A program made the translations under genes and the position numbers. A DNA stretch of 46,100 bases from Clostridiales bacterium (GTDB lineage: Bacteria > Bacillota_A > Clostridia > Saccharofermentanales > Saccharofermentanaceae): the NCBI GenBank assembly GCA_024695545.1, contig JAILHZ010000100.1, positions 1-46,100 on the forward strand, given 5' to 3'. Below are positions 9,349 to 17,226 of this stretch, piece by piece. Each line of letters opens with the position of its first letter. The first letter of the stretch is position 1. The notes under the pieces are model-generated. The model worked only from the letters and a program-made list of their open reading frames with translations. It was not told the DNA's origin and did not search any database.

Positions 9349-10971
9349 ATGAAGAAAATCATTGCTGTTCTGCTCTGCATGGCGACGGTATGTACTTGCG
9401 TGGCATGCGGCAGTTCGAAGGAAACCGAAAGAACGAAGAAGACAAAGAAGACGAAGGATACGACGGAGACCGAGGAGACGGATGCTCCGACGGATACGAC
9501 CGAAAGCGATACTTCGGAGTCGTCGACAGAGACTTCTGCCCCGGATAACAAGGACTTCGCCGTCACACATGACCTCAGTGCTTTTGCAATCAAGAAGACG
9601 AGAGACCAGATGATGTTCGGCGCAGTCGATCCGAAGGGGGATGCCGAACCTCCGTTTTCTCTGAAGTCCGTTGAAGTCAGCTATGACATTCTGGAGACAT
9701 CGGATACGACATCGAAAGTTCCGGGTATCCTTGAAGAGTATGTGCATCATACGGGAGAGGCGAGGACCGAACAGTATCAGCAGGTGCTGGATAAGTTCAA
9801 CGATCAGCTGAGCACGGGCTCGGAGCTTCTCAGCTACTGGTTCTATGAGTTCTGCTATATCATCCGAAGCGACAGTCAGATCCTCTCGATGCAGGTCGAG
9901 ACATACGGCTATTCGTCGGAAGAAGATATCGGACGGAATACGTATTTTACGAATTATGATTCGATGAGCGGCACAGAGCTTCAGATGGATGATGTCATCC
10001 TCGACAGAGGTGCTTTTTCCAATTACGTGGAGGAATACTTCAATGCCATTGGCGCGGCGGACAATTTTGCAACAACGATGGCGGACATCCACGACAAAAT
10101 CAACGACGGATCGCTCACGTTCGGCATGACCTATGACGGTATCCTGATCGATGAAATCAAGCTTCCAGTCGCAGGCCATGGTGACATTTTCAATATGAAG
10201 TACTTCGGATCGACGCCGAAGAACTACACGCTGGAATTCGACATGAAGGATGAACTGGTCTGGGACTTTGACGGTGACGGCACGCTCGATGAGCTTAAGC
10301 TGGCGACGACGAAATCTGCTGACGGATACCATGTCGAAAACCTTAAGATCACATACCTCGGACAGGATTATACCTTTAAAGCTTCCGAGTTAGATGAGAT
10401 GGATTCGATGGAAGGACTTGACCGTTATAATGCAAGCCACATGATGTGTGTCGACGGCAAGAACTATCTTCTCGTCAGCATGGATAATGCCGGTGAGGAA
10501 TTCGCGACATATATCTTCGACATTAACGGCAGCGAGCCGAAGTTTGTGGAGGTGTTCTTCAGCACTCCCGATGAGACGCTCGACCCGACAAATTTCAAGA
10601 TCAGACTGAGAACAGACATCATAGGTACTGTATTCATGGCTTACGATTTCGCACTAGGCTCTGACGGACATCTGCAGCAGTTGTCTTCTGTGGGCAGATG
10701 CAACACGGGTCCGCTTTTTGCGAAAATGCCGCTTTCTGGTAAGGAATATAATGTAGTGACCGGTGCAGTTGGTGCGGATACAGAAGTTCCGAGCAGTGCG
10801 ATCCTCGAGATCCTCGGTTATGACAATAAGAGCGGTCTTCTTTTCGTTCGTGTGCATCCGAAGTATACTTATATGGAGGGTATGGATATCGCCCTTGAGA
10901 CAGATAAAGTAAGTTCTGTCGCCGGACATCCGAGAGATGAAGCATTCATCGGCATCAACTACGCTGACTGA
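9349..10971 (+). CDS. large lipoprotein of unknown function in the sugar-transport operon
   Basis: A 540-aa secreted lipoprotein that I do not recognise. A hydrophobic leader ends in CVAC (slightly atypical lipobox), then a Lys/Thr/Glu/Asp/Ser-rich linker runs to about residue 65. The globular part has no motif of a known enzyme. An acidic DFDGDGTLDELKL stretch near residues 305-317 resembles an EF-hand-like or FG-GAP calcium-binding loop. There are no membrane segments after the leader. ATG 9349 is preceded by GGAGAGG. It sits between two sugar-binding protein genes, so a surface role in carbohydrate capture or sensing is likely but unproven. It carries one exact copy of the 9-mer repeat (9577-9585). 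Confidence 0.8.
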   Translation: MKKIIAVLLCMATVCTCVACGSSKETERTKKTKKTKDTTETEETDAPTDTTESDTSESSTETSAPDNKDFAVTHDLSAFAIKKTRDQMMFGAVDPKGDAEPPFSLKSVEVSYDILETSDTTSKVPGILEEYVHHTGEARTEQYQQVLDKFNDQLSTGSELLSYWFYEFCYIIRSDSQILSMQVETYGYSSEEDIGRNTYFTNYDSMSGTELQMDDVILDRGAFSNYVEEYFNAIGAADNFATTMADIHDKINDGSLTFGMTYDGILIDEIKLPVAGHGDIFNMKYFGSTPKNYTLEFDMKDELVWDFDGDGTLDELKLATTKSADGYHVENLKITYLGQDYTFKASELDEMDSMEGLDRYNASHMMCVDGKNYLLVSMDNAGEEFATYIFDINGSEPKFVEVFFSTPDETLDPTNFKIRLRTDIIGTVFMAYDFALGSDGHLQQLSSVGRCNTGPLFAKMPLSGKEYNVVTGAVGADTEVPSSAILEILGYDNKSGLLFVRVHPKYTYMEGMDIALETDKVSSVAGHPRDEAFIGINYAD

Positions 10972-10998
10972 TCAGTGCTTCTGTGCAGGAGGAAAGAT

Positions 10999-12117
10999 AT
11001 GAAGAAGATCCTGACCTTTATCCTTACAGCTGCGATGCTCCTGTCTGTATCTGCCTGTAATTCGCAGGAGTCGGGAAACATGAAAGGTAAGCATGTTTTG
11101 AAGGATCTTGCCGATGCCCGTGCGACGGCAACGACGGAGCCCACGGAAACGGAACCGACGGAAACTGAGACGGAACCGGTCGTAACTGACACGGTCGATC
11201 CGACTACATCTGCAGCCATTCCGCCTGCCGGGAGCGAATATATCAAGGTGGGTATCATCAATAATGACCCGAATGAGTCAGCTTACAGAGCGGCAAATGA
11301 CCGGGATCTTAAGGATGTATTCAAACAGGAGAACGGCTATGATGCGTCTTTCTTTTATAGCCTCAAAAATGACGAGCAGATCAGCGCTGCGAAACTCTTT
11401 ATCCAGCAAGAAGTCGATTATCTTCTGATCCGTGCGGCGGATTCTAACGGTTGGGAACCGGTCCTTCACGATGCGAAGGATGCAGGTATCCACGTGATCC
11501 TTTTCGACCGTCCGATCGATGTTGATCCTGACCTTTATGACACGGTCGTGATGTCGGATATGGAGTTTTCTGCAAAGGTTGCAGTCTATCTTCTCGAAGC
11601 CGAGGGGCTTCCCGAGTATAATATCCTTCACCTTCAGGGGATCCTGGGATCGGAAGCACAGAAAGCAAGAACAGGTGCGCTTGAAGCTATGGTTGCGAAG
11701 GATACAGACTGGTGTATCGTCGGTCAGAGGTGTTGTGAATGGACGGAACAGCGTGCGGAAGAATATGTTTCTGCAGTGATTGCTTCCGGAGACAAGTTCA
11801 ACGTGATCTATGCGGAGAACGATGCTATGGCGAAGGGCGCAGTGAATGCTCTGGATAACGCGGGTATTACCCATGGCGTGGGAAAAGAAGTCATCATCTT
11901 AAGTTATGACTGTGCGTACTGGGCGATGGAAGAAGTCCTCAGAGGGAACTGGAATTACGAGATGCAGAGCAGTCCTTTCCAGGCGGCCTATATCGATAAA
12001 GTCATTCAGGATATGGAAGCGGGAACTCCGCCGCCGAAACAGGTGACCGTGGAAGATAAGGGGTTCGCTGCAATAACGATCACGCCCGAAGACGTAGAAA
12101 AGTACGGGCTCAAGTAG
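10999..12117 (+). CDS. sugar ABC transporter substrate-binding lipoprotein 3
   Basis: Extracellular sugar receptor, 372 aa, closely related to receptor 1 at 3340-4374. Shared blocks include VGIINNDPNES, ENGYDASF, YSLKNDEQI, YAENDAMAKGAVNALD and ITHGVGKEV. A lipoprotein signal ends in SVSAC, followed by a Thr/Glu-Pro linker of about 50 residues (TEPTETEPTETETEP). AGGAGG precedes ATG 10999. It is the third receptor in one transporter locus. The gene ends only 6 bases from the convergent mutY stop, with no hairpin between them. Confidence 0.9.
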   Translation: MKKILTFILTAAMLLSVSACNSQESGNMKGKHVLKDLADARATATTEPTETEPTETETEPVVTDTVDPTTSAAIPPAGSEYIKVGIINNDPNESAYRAANDRDLKDVFKQENGYDASFFYSLKNDEQISAAKLFIQQEVDYLLIRAADSNGWEPVLHDAKDAGIHVILFDRPIDVDPDLYDTVVMSDMEFSAKVAVYLLEAEGLPEYNILHLQGILGSEAQKARTGALEAMVAKDTDWCIVGQRCCEWTEQRAEEYVSAVIASGDKFNVIYAENDAMAKGAVNALDNAGITHGVGKEVIILSYDCAYWAMEEVLRGNWNYEMQSSPFQAAYIDKVIQDMEAGTPPPKQVTVEDKGFAAITITPEDVEKYGLK

Positions 12118-12123
12118 AGTCCT

Positions 12124-13218
12124 TTAGCGGTAGGCACGAAGTGCCGACGCGAAAGCTAAATTCTCATATTCATCCGGAGGGACCGGTTCGCCGAAGCGGC
12201 ATGCGCAGGCGAGAAGGTCCTTCTGCTTTTTCTTATCCGTGACGGGAAGATTGATCTCATAGCCGAGCATCTCCCAGCGGAGGTGAGAGAAGATATGGCG
12301 GCTTTTTCCCATGGGACGGATGTCGATGTCTTCGGAGTCTGAAAGAGAAGGGAAGTTCTCTTTGATCCAGGTCAGGACCTGCTTATTTGTCATCGTGCCG
12401 GGAAGGTCGATGAGTTCATAAAGACCCGCAAGAAGTCCTTTTGACGGGCGCTTCCTTACGAGGATCTTATCGCCGATATGGATCTTTAAGATCGTGTGCT
12501 CCTCGACGGGAGTTTCTTTCTTCGGCTTTTTGGAAGGGAAGTCCTCCTGTTTTCCTAAGAGAAAAGCACTGCAGCCGGAATGTAAGGGGCATGCTTCGCA
12601 CTTTGGGGAACGTGGCGTGCAGATGGTGGCCCCCAGGTCCATGAGGGCTTCGTTAAAGTCGCCGGGCGTATCTTCCGGAATGTCGGAAAGGACACGCGAG
12701 TAGATCTCTTTATATGTCGTTCCCTCGGAAGGGACGAGCGGGAGCGCGTCGAGACGGCAGTAGATGCGGATGCAGTTACCGTCGACCGCGGGAACCGGTT
12801 TATCGAAAGCAAGCGATGCGATCGCCCCGGACATATAAGGCCCGATGCCGGGGACCGTAAGAAGAAGGTCCGGTTCGGAAGGAAGCTGTCCTGCAAAGTT
12901 CTCACAGACATACTTCGCGCCGCGCATGAGATTTCTCGCACGGGAGTAGTAGCCTAAGCCCTCCCAGGTCTTAAGGACAAGATCCTCGGAAGCTTCGGCA
13001 AGTGCTTTTGCATCGGGAAAACGCTCCAGAAATCGGGGATAGTAGTCGAGTACGGTGGTCACACGGGTCTGCTGGAGCATAGCTTCGGAGATCCAGGTGG
13101 AATAGGGCGTGCGGAAAGTTCTCCAGGGGAGATCGCGGCGGTGTTCGTAAAACCAGGAAAGGAGTGCGGAAGATCTCGTTGACATGGCCGGCAGAGAGCG
13201 TGACGGAGTCAGCGCCAC
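12124..13218 (-). CDS. mutY: A/G-specific adenine glycosylase MutY
   Basis: DNA repair enzyme that removes adenine mispaired with 8-oxoguanine. The 364-aa product has the HhH-GPD fold: RDLPWR and EAMLQQTRV near the N-terminus, hairpin VPGIGPYMSGAI, and the catalytic aspartate in PAVDGNCIRIYCR. A four-cysteine iron-sulfur loop follows (C-x6-C-x2-C-x5-C, around ICTPRSPKCEACPLHSGC). The C-terminal third fits the NUDIX-like 8-oxoG recognition domain. Two starts are possible: GTG at 13218, lying across the end of the upstream gene, or ATG at 13185; neither has a clear ribosome site, so coupled translation is likely. It contains two copies of the 9-mer repeat (12562 and 13001). Confidence 0.93.
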   Translation of the reverse strand: MALTPSRSLPAMSTRSSALLSWFYEHRRDLPWRTFRTPYSTWISEAMLQQTRVTTVLDYYPRFLERFPDAKALAEASEDLVLKTWEGLGYYSRARNLMRGAKYVCENFAGQLPSEPDLLLTVPGIGPYMSGAIASLAFDKPVPAVDGNCIRIYCRLDALPLVPSEGTTYKEIYSRVLSDIPEDTPGDFNEALMDLGATICTPRSPKCEACPLHSGCSAFLLGKQEDFPSKKPKKETPVEEHTILKIHIGDKILVRKRPSKGLLAGLYELIDLPGTMTNKQVLTWIKENFPSLSDSEDIDIRPMGKSRHIFSHLRWEMLGYEINLPVTDKKKQKDLLACACRFGEPVPPDEYENLAFASALRAYR

Positions 13219-13742
13219 GGAAGCAGTGCGAGAAGGAACGCAATCGAGTTGGCCAGATGGGTCGCGGGACGAAGACCGCGGATCTTTTGGCCGAGTGCAA
13301 CGAAGACTTCCTTGGTCGCGTTGTACTTGTCGGAGAGGGTAACGAGCACGCTCTCTCTGTATCTCGGCGGGATCGGAGTCAGCGGGAACATGTGGCGTCT
13401 GATAATGTTCTCCTCGATCTTGGTGATGTTGAAATCACGCTTGGCATTCTCGCAGGCAATGCGCGGGTGATGGAAGCCGTGGAGCTTCTCGAGCTTGACT
13501 TTATGCCAGTCGTAAAGGAAATAATCGTGGAGAAGGGCGCCTCTGACGAGCTGCTTCTGCTTGAAGCGGAAGGGGAGGATCATGGACCAGAACAGAGCGG
13601 TCTTGGCCACAGCGACACTATGGTCATAGCAGGAGCACTTGCCGTGCTGCTTGTACTCTTTAAGCTGGTTCAGCCGTCCGGTCATAAAAACCGGCTCGGA
13701 AAGGTGTTTGAAAAGAATGTCACGCTTGACTAGAATTCTCAA
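13209..13742 (-). CDS. HD-domain phosphohydrolase family protein
   Basis: A 177-aa protein with an HD metal-dependent hydrolase signature: a histidine in YDHSVAVAKTAL and the HD pair in GALLHDYFLYDW, followed by further histidines (GFHHPRIA, IIRRHMFP) and a late aspartate (LSDKYNATKE). These fit an HD-fold phosphohydrolase binding one or two metals; the substrate is unknown. A hydrophobic C-terminus may touch the membrane. The start appears to be TTG (13742), supported by AGGGAG seven bases upstream; the next in-frame methionine (residue 20) would remove little of the domain. Its end overlaps mutY, giving a two-gene minus-strand unit. Confidence 0.8.
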   Translation of the reverse strand: MRILVKRDILFKHLSEPVFMTGRLNQLKEYKQHGKCSCYDHSVAVAKTALFWSMILPFRFKQKQLVRGALLHDYFLYDWHKVKLEKLHGFHHPRIACENAKRDFNITKIEENIIRRHMFPLTPIPPRYRESVLVTLSDKYNATKEVFVALGQKIRGLRPATHLANSIAFLLALLPWR

Positions 13743-13852
13743 ATTGTGTCTCCCTGATACTGCGTCAGCGCCTCTGTTACTGCAGATATTTTATAACAAT
13801 GAATAGGGCTTATCAATGCCGTTTACGAAAACTTAACACACGAGTTTTTTCC

Positions 13853-13879
13853 TTGACACTTGCTCTATAAAAATATACA
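13853..13879 (+). promoter_or_regulatory. sigma-A-type promoter for transketolase
   Basis: TTGACA (13853-13858) and TATACA (13874-13879) are 15 bases apart; a TATAAA at 13866 could be an alternative partner region. This sits in the 315-base gap (13743-14057) between the HD gene and transketolase. That gap also holds the palindromic operator described next and a leader of about 170 bases; I see no further gene in it. Confidence 0.6.
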
Positions 13880-13922
13880 CTGATTAAGCAAGTGAGCTCG
13901 TGCTCCCATTTTTTTGCCCCAG

Positions 13923-13948
13923 TTTCGAAATCGATTTCGAAACGTTTC
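13923..13948. promoter_or_regulatory. overlapping palindromes, likely LacI-family operator
   Basis: A perfect 20-base palindrome, TTTCGAAATCGATTTCGAAA (13923-13942), overlaps a second one, GAAACGTTTC (13939-13948). The latter has the central-CG form typical of LacI/GalR operators. It lies about 45-70 bases downstream of the promoter, where a bound repressor would block transcription. A LacI-family gene follows transketolase, so self-contained control of the pentose cluster is a reasonable inference. Confidence 0.55.
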
Positions 13949-14057
13949 CCTTCTCCTCGGAAAAAAGTGGGAACCACGGGTCACTTACCTTTGTCAATAC
14001 GGCGCATTTCCCGGCGCGTATACATATCAATCTCATCAGAAGGAGTGTATAGACGTT

Positions 14058-16052
14058 ATGAGTACACAAATCGAAAACAACGCAATCTCCGCTATCCGTG
14101 TTCTTTCCGCGGACATGATTCAGAAAGCCAATTCCGGTCACCCGGGTCTCCCGCTTGGTGCCGCTGCGATGGCTTACACAGTATGGGGCAAGGAAATGTC
14201 CTTTGACCCGAAGGATCCTAAGTGGATCAACAGAGACCGTTTCGTTCTTTCCGGCGGTCATGGTTCTGCTCTTTATTACTCCCTGCTGCACCTGTTCGGT
14301 GTAGGCGGTCTGTCCGTTGAGGATCTTAAGCAGTTCCGTCAGATGGATTCTAAGACACCGGGTCATCCGGAGTACGGCCACACAGCAGGTATCGATGCGA
14401 CAACCGGTCCTCTGGGCGCAGGTCTTTCCATGGCAGTAGGTATGGCGATCGCTGAGCAGCACCTCGCAGCTACTTTCAATAAGCCTGAGTTCCCGGTCAT
14501 CGACCACTACACATTCGTTGAGTGCGGCGACGGCTGCCTCATGGAGGGTATCTCCGAAGAAGCTCTGTCTCTTGCCGGCACACTCGGCCTCGACAAGCTC
14601 ATCGTTCTTTATGACTCCAACAGCATCTCTATCGAGGGTTCTACAGATATCGCGTTCACAGAGAACGTACGCGGCCGTATGGAGGCTTGCGGTTTCCAGA
14701 CACTTCTCGTAGAAGACGGTAACGATATCGAAGCGATCGCTAAGGCGATCGAGGCGGCTAAGGCTGAGAAGTCCAAGCCTTCCTTCATCGAGATCCGTTC
14801 CATCATCGGTTACGGCTGCGAAGCTAAGCAGGGTACTGCTTCTGCTCACGGTGAGCCGCTGGGTGATGAGAACATCGCTGCTATGAGAAAGACACTCGGC
14901 TGGCCGTGCGAAGAGTCCTTCGTCGTTCCGCAGGAGATCTACGATCATTATGCTGAGCTTGGCAAGAAGGGCACAGACGCTCACGCGAAGTGGGACGCTA
15001 TGTTCGCTGAGTATGCTAAGGCAAACCCGGATCTCAAGGATCTGTGGGACAAGTACTTCTCTGATGATTACTCCGCACTTCTTAACGACGAAGATCTGTG
15101 GACAGTAGATGACAAGCCGCAGGCTTCCCGTGCTCTCGGCGGTAAGGTACTCAACAAGCTTTCCGACCGTATCCCGAACCTCATCGGCGGTTCCGCTGAC
15201 CTCGCTCCGTCCAACAAGTCTTACATGAACGGCAAGGGTGATTTCAGCAAGGCTGACAGAGCCGGCAGAAACATGCACTTTGGTGTTCGTGAGCTCGCGA
15301 TGGCCGGTATCTCCAATGGTATCCTGCTCCACGGCGGTCTGCGTTCTTACTGCGCTACATTCTTCGTATTCTCCGATTACACCAAGCCGATGGCACGTCT
15401 GTCCGCTCTGATGAATATCCCGCAGATCTTCATGTTCACACACGATAGTATCGGTGTTGGTGAAGACGGTCCGACACATGAGCCGGTTGAGCAGCTGACC
15501 ATGCTCCGCTCCATGCCGAACTTCAATGTATGGCGTCCGTGCGATGCAACTGAGACAGTTGCTTCCTGGGTTGCGGCTATTTCTTCTGCGAAGACACCGT
15601 CTGCTCTCGTTCTTTCCCGTCAGAACCTGATGCCGCTCACCACTTCCTCCAAGGAAGCGCTGAAGGGTGCTTACATCGTTGCTAAAGAATCCAAGGATAC
15701 TCCGGATGTGATCATCATGGCTTCCGGTTCCGAAGTTGAACTCGGTATCAAGGCGAAGGACGTTCTCGCAGGTGAGGGCATCGACGCTCGTGTCGTATCC
15801 GTTCCGTGCCTCGACGTATTCCTCGCTCAGGACAAGTCCTACCGTGACTCCATCCTCCTGCCGAACGTTACAGCACGTGTCGCAGTTGAGGCAGGTTCTT
15901 CCTACTCCTGGGGCAAGCTCGCAGGTATCGACGGCGGTTACGTTACCATGGATACCTTCGGTGCCAGCGGTAAGCCGTCCATGCTGATGGAGAAGTTCGG
16001 TTTCACAGTAGACAACGTTGTTGCTACATGTAAGGCTGTTCTGAATAAGTAA
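14058..16052 (+). CDS. tkt: transketolase
   Basis: Thiamine-diphosphate enzyme of the non-oxidative pentose phosphate pathway. The 664-aa length matches full bacterial transketolases. Visible features: N-terminal SGHPGLPLGAA, the ThDP pyrophosphate/Mg motif starting ECGDGCLMEG, histidines in KTPGHPEYGHTAGID, TGPLGAG, and the second-half segments GVRELAMAGI and THDSIGVGEDGPTHEPVEQL. ATG 14058 is preceded by AAGGAG about 13 bases upstream; the ORF is open to 13914 but that part is leader with the operator. Codon use is strongly biased, as expected for high expression, and it contains no copy of the 9-mer repeat. Together with the downstream xylosidase and xylulokinase it completes entry of xylulose-5-phosphate into central metabolism. 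Confidence 0.97.
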   Translation: MSTQIENNAISAIRVLSADMIQKANSGHPGLPLGAAAMAYTVWGKEMSFDPKDPKWINRDRFVLSGGHGSALYYSLLHLFGVGGLSVEDLKQFRQMDSKTPGHPEYGHTAGIDATTGPLGAGLSMAVGMAIAEQHLAATFNKPEFPVIDHYTFVECGDGCLMEGISEEALSLAGTLGLDKLIVLYDSNSISIEGSTDIAFTENVRGRMEACGFQTLLVEDGNDIEAIAKAIEAAKAEKSKPSFIEIRSIIGYGCEAKQGTASAHGEPLGDENIAAMRKTLGWPCEESFVVPQEIYDHYAELGKKGTDAHAKWDAMFAEYAKANPDLKDLWDKYFSDDYSALLNDEDLWTVDDKPQASRALGGKVLNKLSDRIPNLIGGSADLAPSNKSYMNGKGDFSKADRAGRNMHFGVRELAMAGISNGILLHGGLRSYCATFFVFSDYTKPMARLSALMNIPQIFMFTHDSIGVGEDGPTHEPVEQLTMLRSMPNFNVWRPCDATETVASWVAAISSAKTPSALVLSRQNLMPLTTSSKEALKGAYIVAKESKDTPDVIIMASGSEVELGIKAKDVLAGEGIDARVVSVPCLDVFLAQDKSYRDSILLPNVTARVAVEAGSSYSWGKLAGIDGGYVTMDTFGASGKPSMLMEKFGFTVDNVVATCKAVLNK

Positions 16053-16061
16053 GCTGATCAG

Positions 16062-16097
16062 TTCCGCCGGGATCCGAGAAAAAGGTTCCCGGCGGAA
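16062..16097 (+). terminator. inverted repeat after transketolase
   Basis: Perfect 11-base arms TTCCGCCGGGA (16062-16072) and TCCCGGCGGAA (16087-16097) form a strong hairpin. The T tract after it is poor (TTCTAT), so it may be a partial terminator or an mRNA-stabilising end. Confidence 0.6.
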
Positions 16098-16118
16098 TTC
16101 TATCCAGCCCCGGGCAGC

Positions 16119-16141
16119 AGTGCTTTTCAAAATGGAAAAGC
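16119..16141. repeat. 9-mer repeat embedded in a hairpin
   Basis: An exact AGTGCTTTT (16119-16127) is followed by its partial inverse: GCTTTTC (16122-16128) and GAAAAGC (16135-16141) pair around a 6-base loop. It lies between genes. In Pasteurellaceae and Neisseriaceae, inverted uptake sequences near gene ends often form such hairpins. Confidence 0.6.
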
Positions 16142-16189
16142 GGAAACCCGACGGGCGAAAAAACCAATATAAAGGACTAGGGAGCTCTC

Positions 16190-17209
16190 ATGGCGACGAT
16201 CTACGATATTGCGAAGGCCTGCGGCCTTTCTCCGGCAACTGTTTCAAAGGCACTGTCCAATGCCAGTGATGTTAGTGCGGCCACCCGTGAGCGTGTCCGC
16301 CGCACCGCACAGGAACTGGACTATGTTCCGAACGCAGGAGCGCGCGCACTCTCTCAGAGCCGTACCTGGTCCATCGGTGTGCTGTGCCAGGACGCATCCC
16401 AGATGGGTCTGTGGCACTACTTTTTTGCGCAGGTCATCGAGAGCTTTAAGGACTATGTCGAGAAGCACGGCTACGACATCGTGTTTATCAGTAACAAGGT
16501 GGGTAACCTCGGACTCTCGTATCTCGGACACTGCCGCTACCGTCGTGTAGACGGAATCTTTATCGTGAATACAGACCATGCCCAGAAGGACGCAAGGGAA
16601 CTCATCGAGAGCAACCTTCCGAAGATCGCGGTCGACTACGAAGACGATTATATCGGCTGCGTAATGACCGATCCTTCCGAGAGCATGAAGATGCTTTTTA
16701 CGCACCTTTATGAACTCGGGCACAGAGACATCGTGTTTATGCATGGTGATCGCGGCAAGTTCATCACGGAGGCGCGTATCTCCGCACTCGAGAAGGCGGT
16801 GGCCGCCTGCCCGGATAAGTCTGTCCGGCTCAGGCTTTTCCCGTCCCGTTATTATTCCATCGAGGGCGGCTATGAATCCATGAAGAATCTTCTTTCCGCG
16901 ACAGAAGGCGACCGCCCGACCGCGGTGATCGCGAGCGATGACTACTCGGCGATCGGTTTGACTGATGCGATCCGTGATGCAGGTCTTTCGGTTCCGGAAG
17001 ATATCTCGGTCGTCGGCTTTGACGGCATCGAGATCACGCAGAGGACGAACCTGCGCCTGACAACGATCCGCCAGGATACGAAGGCCATCGGCGAAGAGGC
17101 CGCGAAGAATCTTCTTGCCCAGATCTCGGGCGATAAAGATATTCCCAAGACTATTGCGATTCCTCCGCATCTGCTCCTCGGGAACAGCTGCAGGGATCTT
17201 CGAAATTAA
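16190..17209 (+). CDS. LacI/GalR-family transcriptional regulator
   Basis: Sugar-responsive repressor, 339 aa. The N-terminal helix-turn-helix is typical: TIYDIAKACGLSPATVSKAL followed by the hinge helix region YVPNAGARALSQ. Residues about 62-335 are the periplasmic-binding-protein-like effector domain (VDGIFIVNTDH, GHRDIVFMHG, AVIASDDYSAIGL, VGFDGIEI). GGGAG lies about 8 bases before ATG 16190. It is flanked by transketolase and a GH3 xylosidase, and the palindromic GAAACGTTTC upstream of transketolase is a candidate target. The effector is probably xylose, a xyloside or a related pentose (inference from context). Confidence 0.93.
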   Translation: MATIYDIAKACGLSPATVSKALSNASDVSAATRERVRRTAQELDYVPNAGARALSQSRTWSIGVLCQDASQMGLWHYFFAQVIESFKDYVEKHGYDIVFISNKVGNLGLSYLGHCRYRRVDGIFIVNTDHAQKDARELIESNLPKIAVDYEDDYIGCVMTDPSESMKMLFTHLYELGHRDIVFMHGDRGKFITEARISALEKAVAACPDKSVRLRLFPSRYYSIEGGYESMKNLLSATEGDRPTAVIASDDYSAIGLTDAIRDAGLSVPEDISVVGFDGIEITQRTNLRLTTIRQDTKAIGEEAAKNLLAQISGDKDIPKTIAIPPHLLLGNSCRDLRN

Positions 17210-17226
17210 GAAACGCAGGTGACAAC

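Noticed and set aside
13890..14057. Riboswitch in the transketolase leader
   Set aside because: The leader is long but I see no conserved riboswitch core; the palindromes explain it better as an operator.
13884..16130. A 748-codon open frame on the minus strand opposite transketolase
   Set aside because: It is the shadow of a strongly codon-biased gene; its translation has no domain and transketolase is complete on the plus strand.
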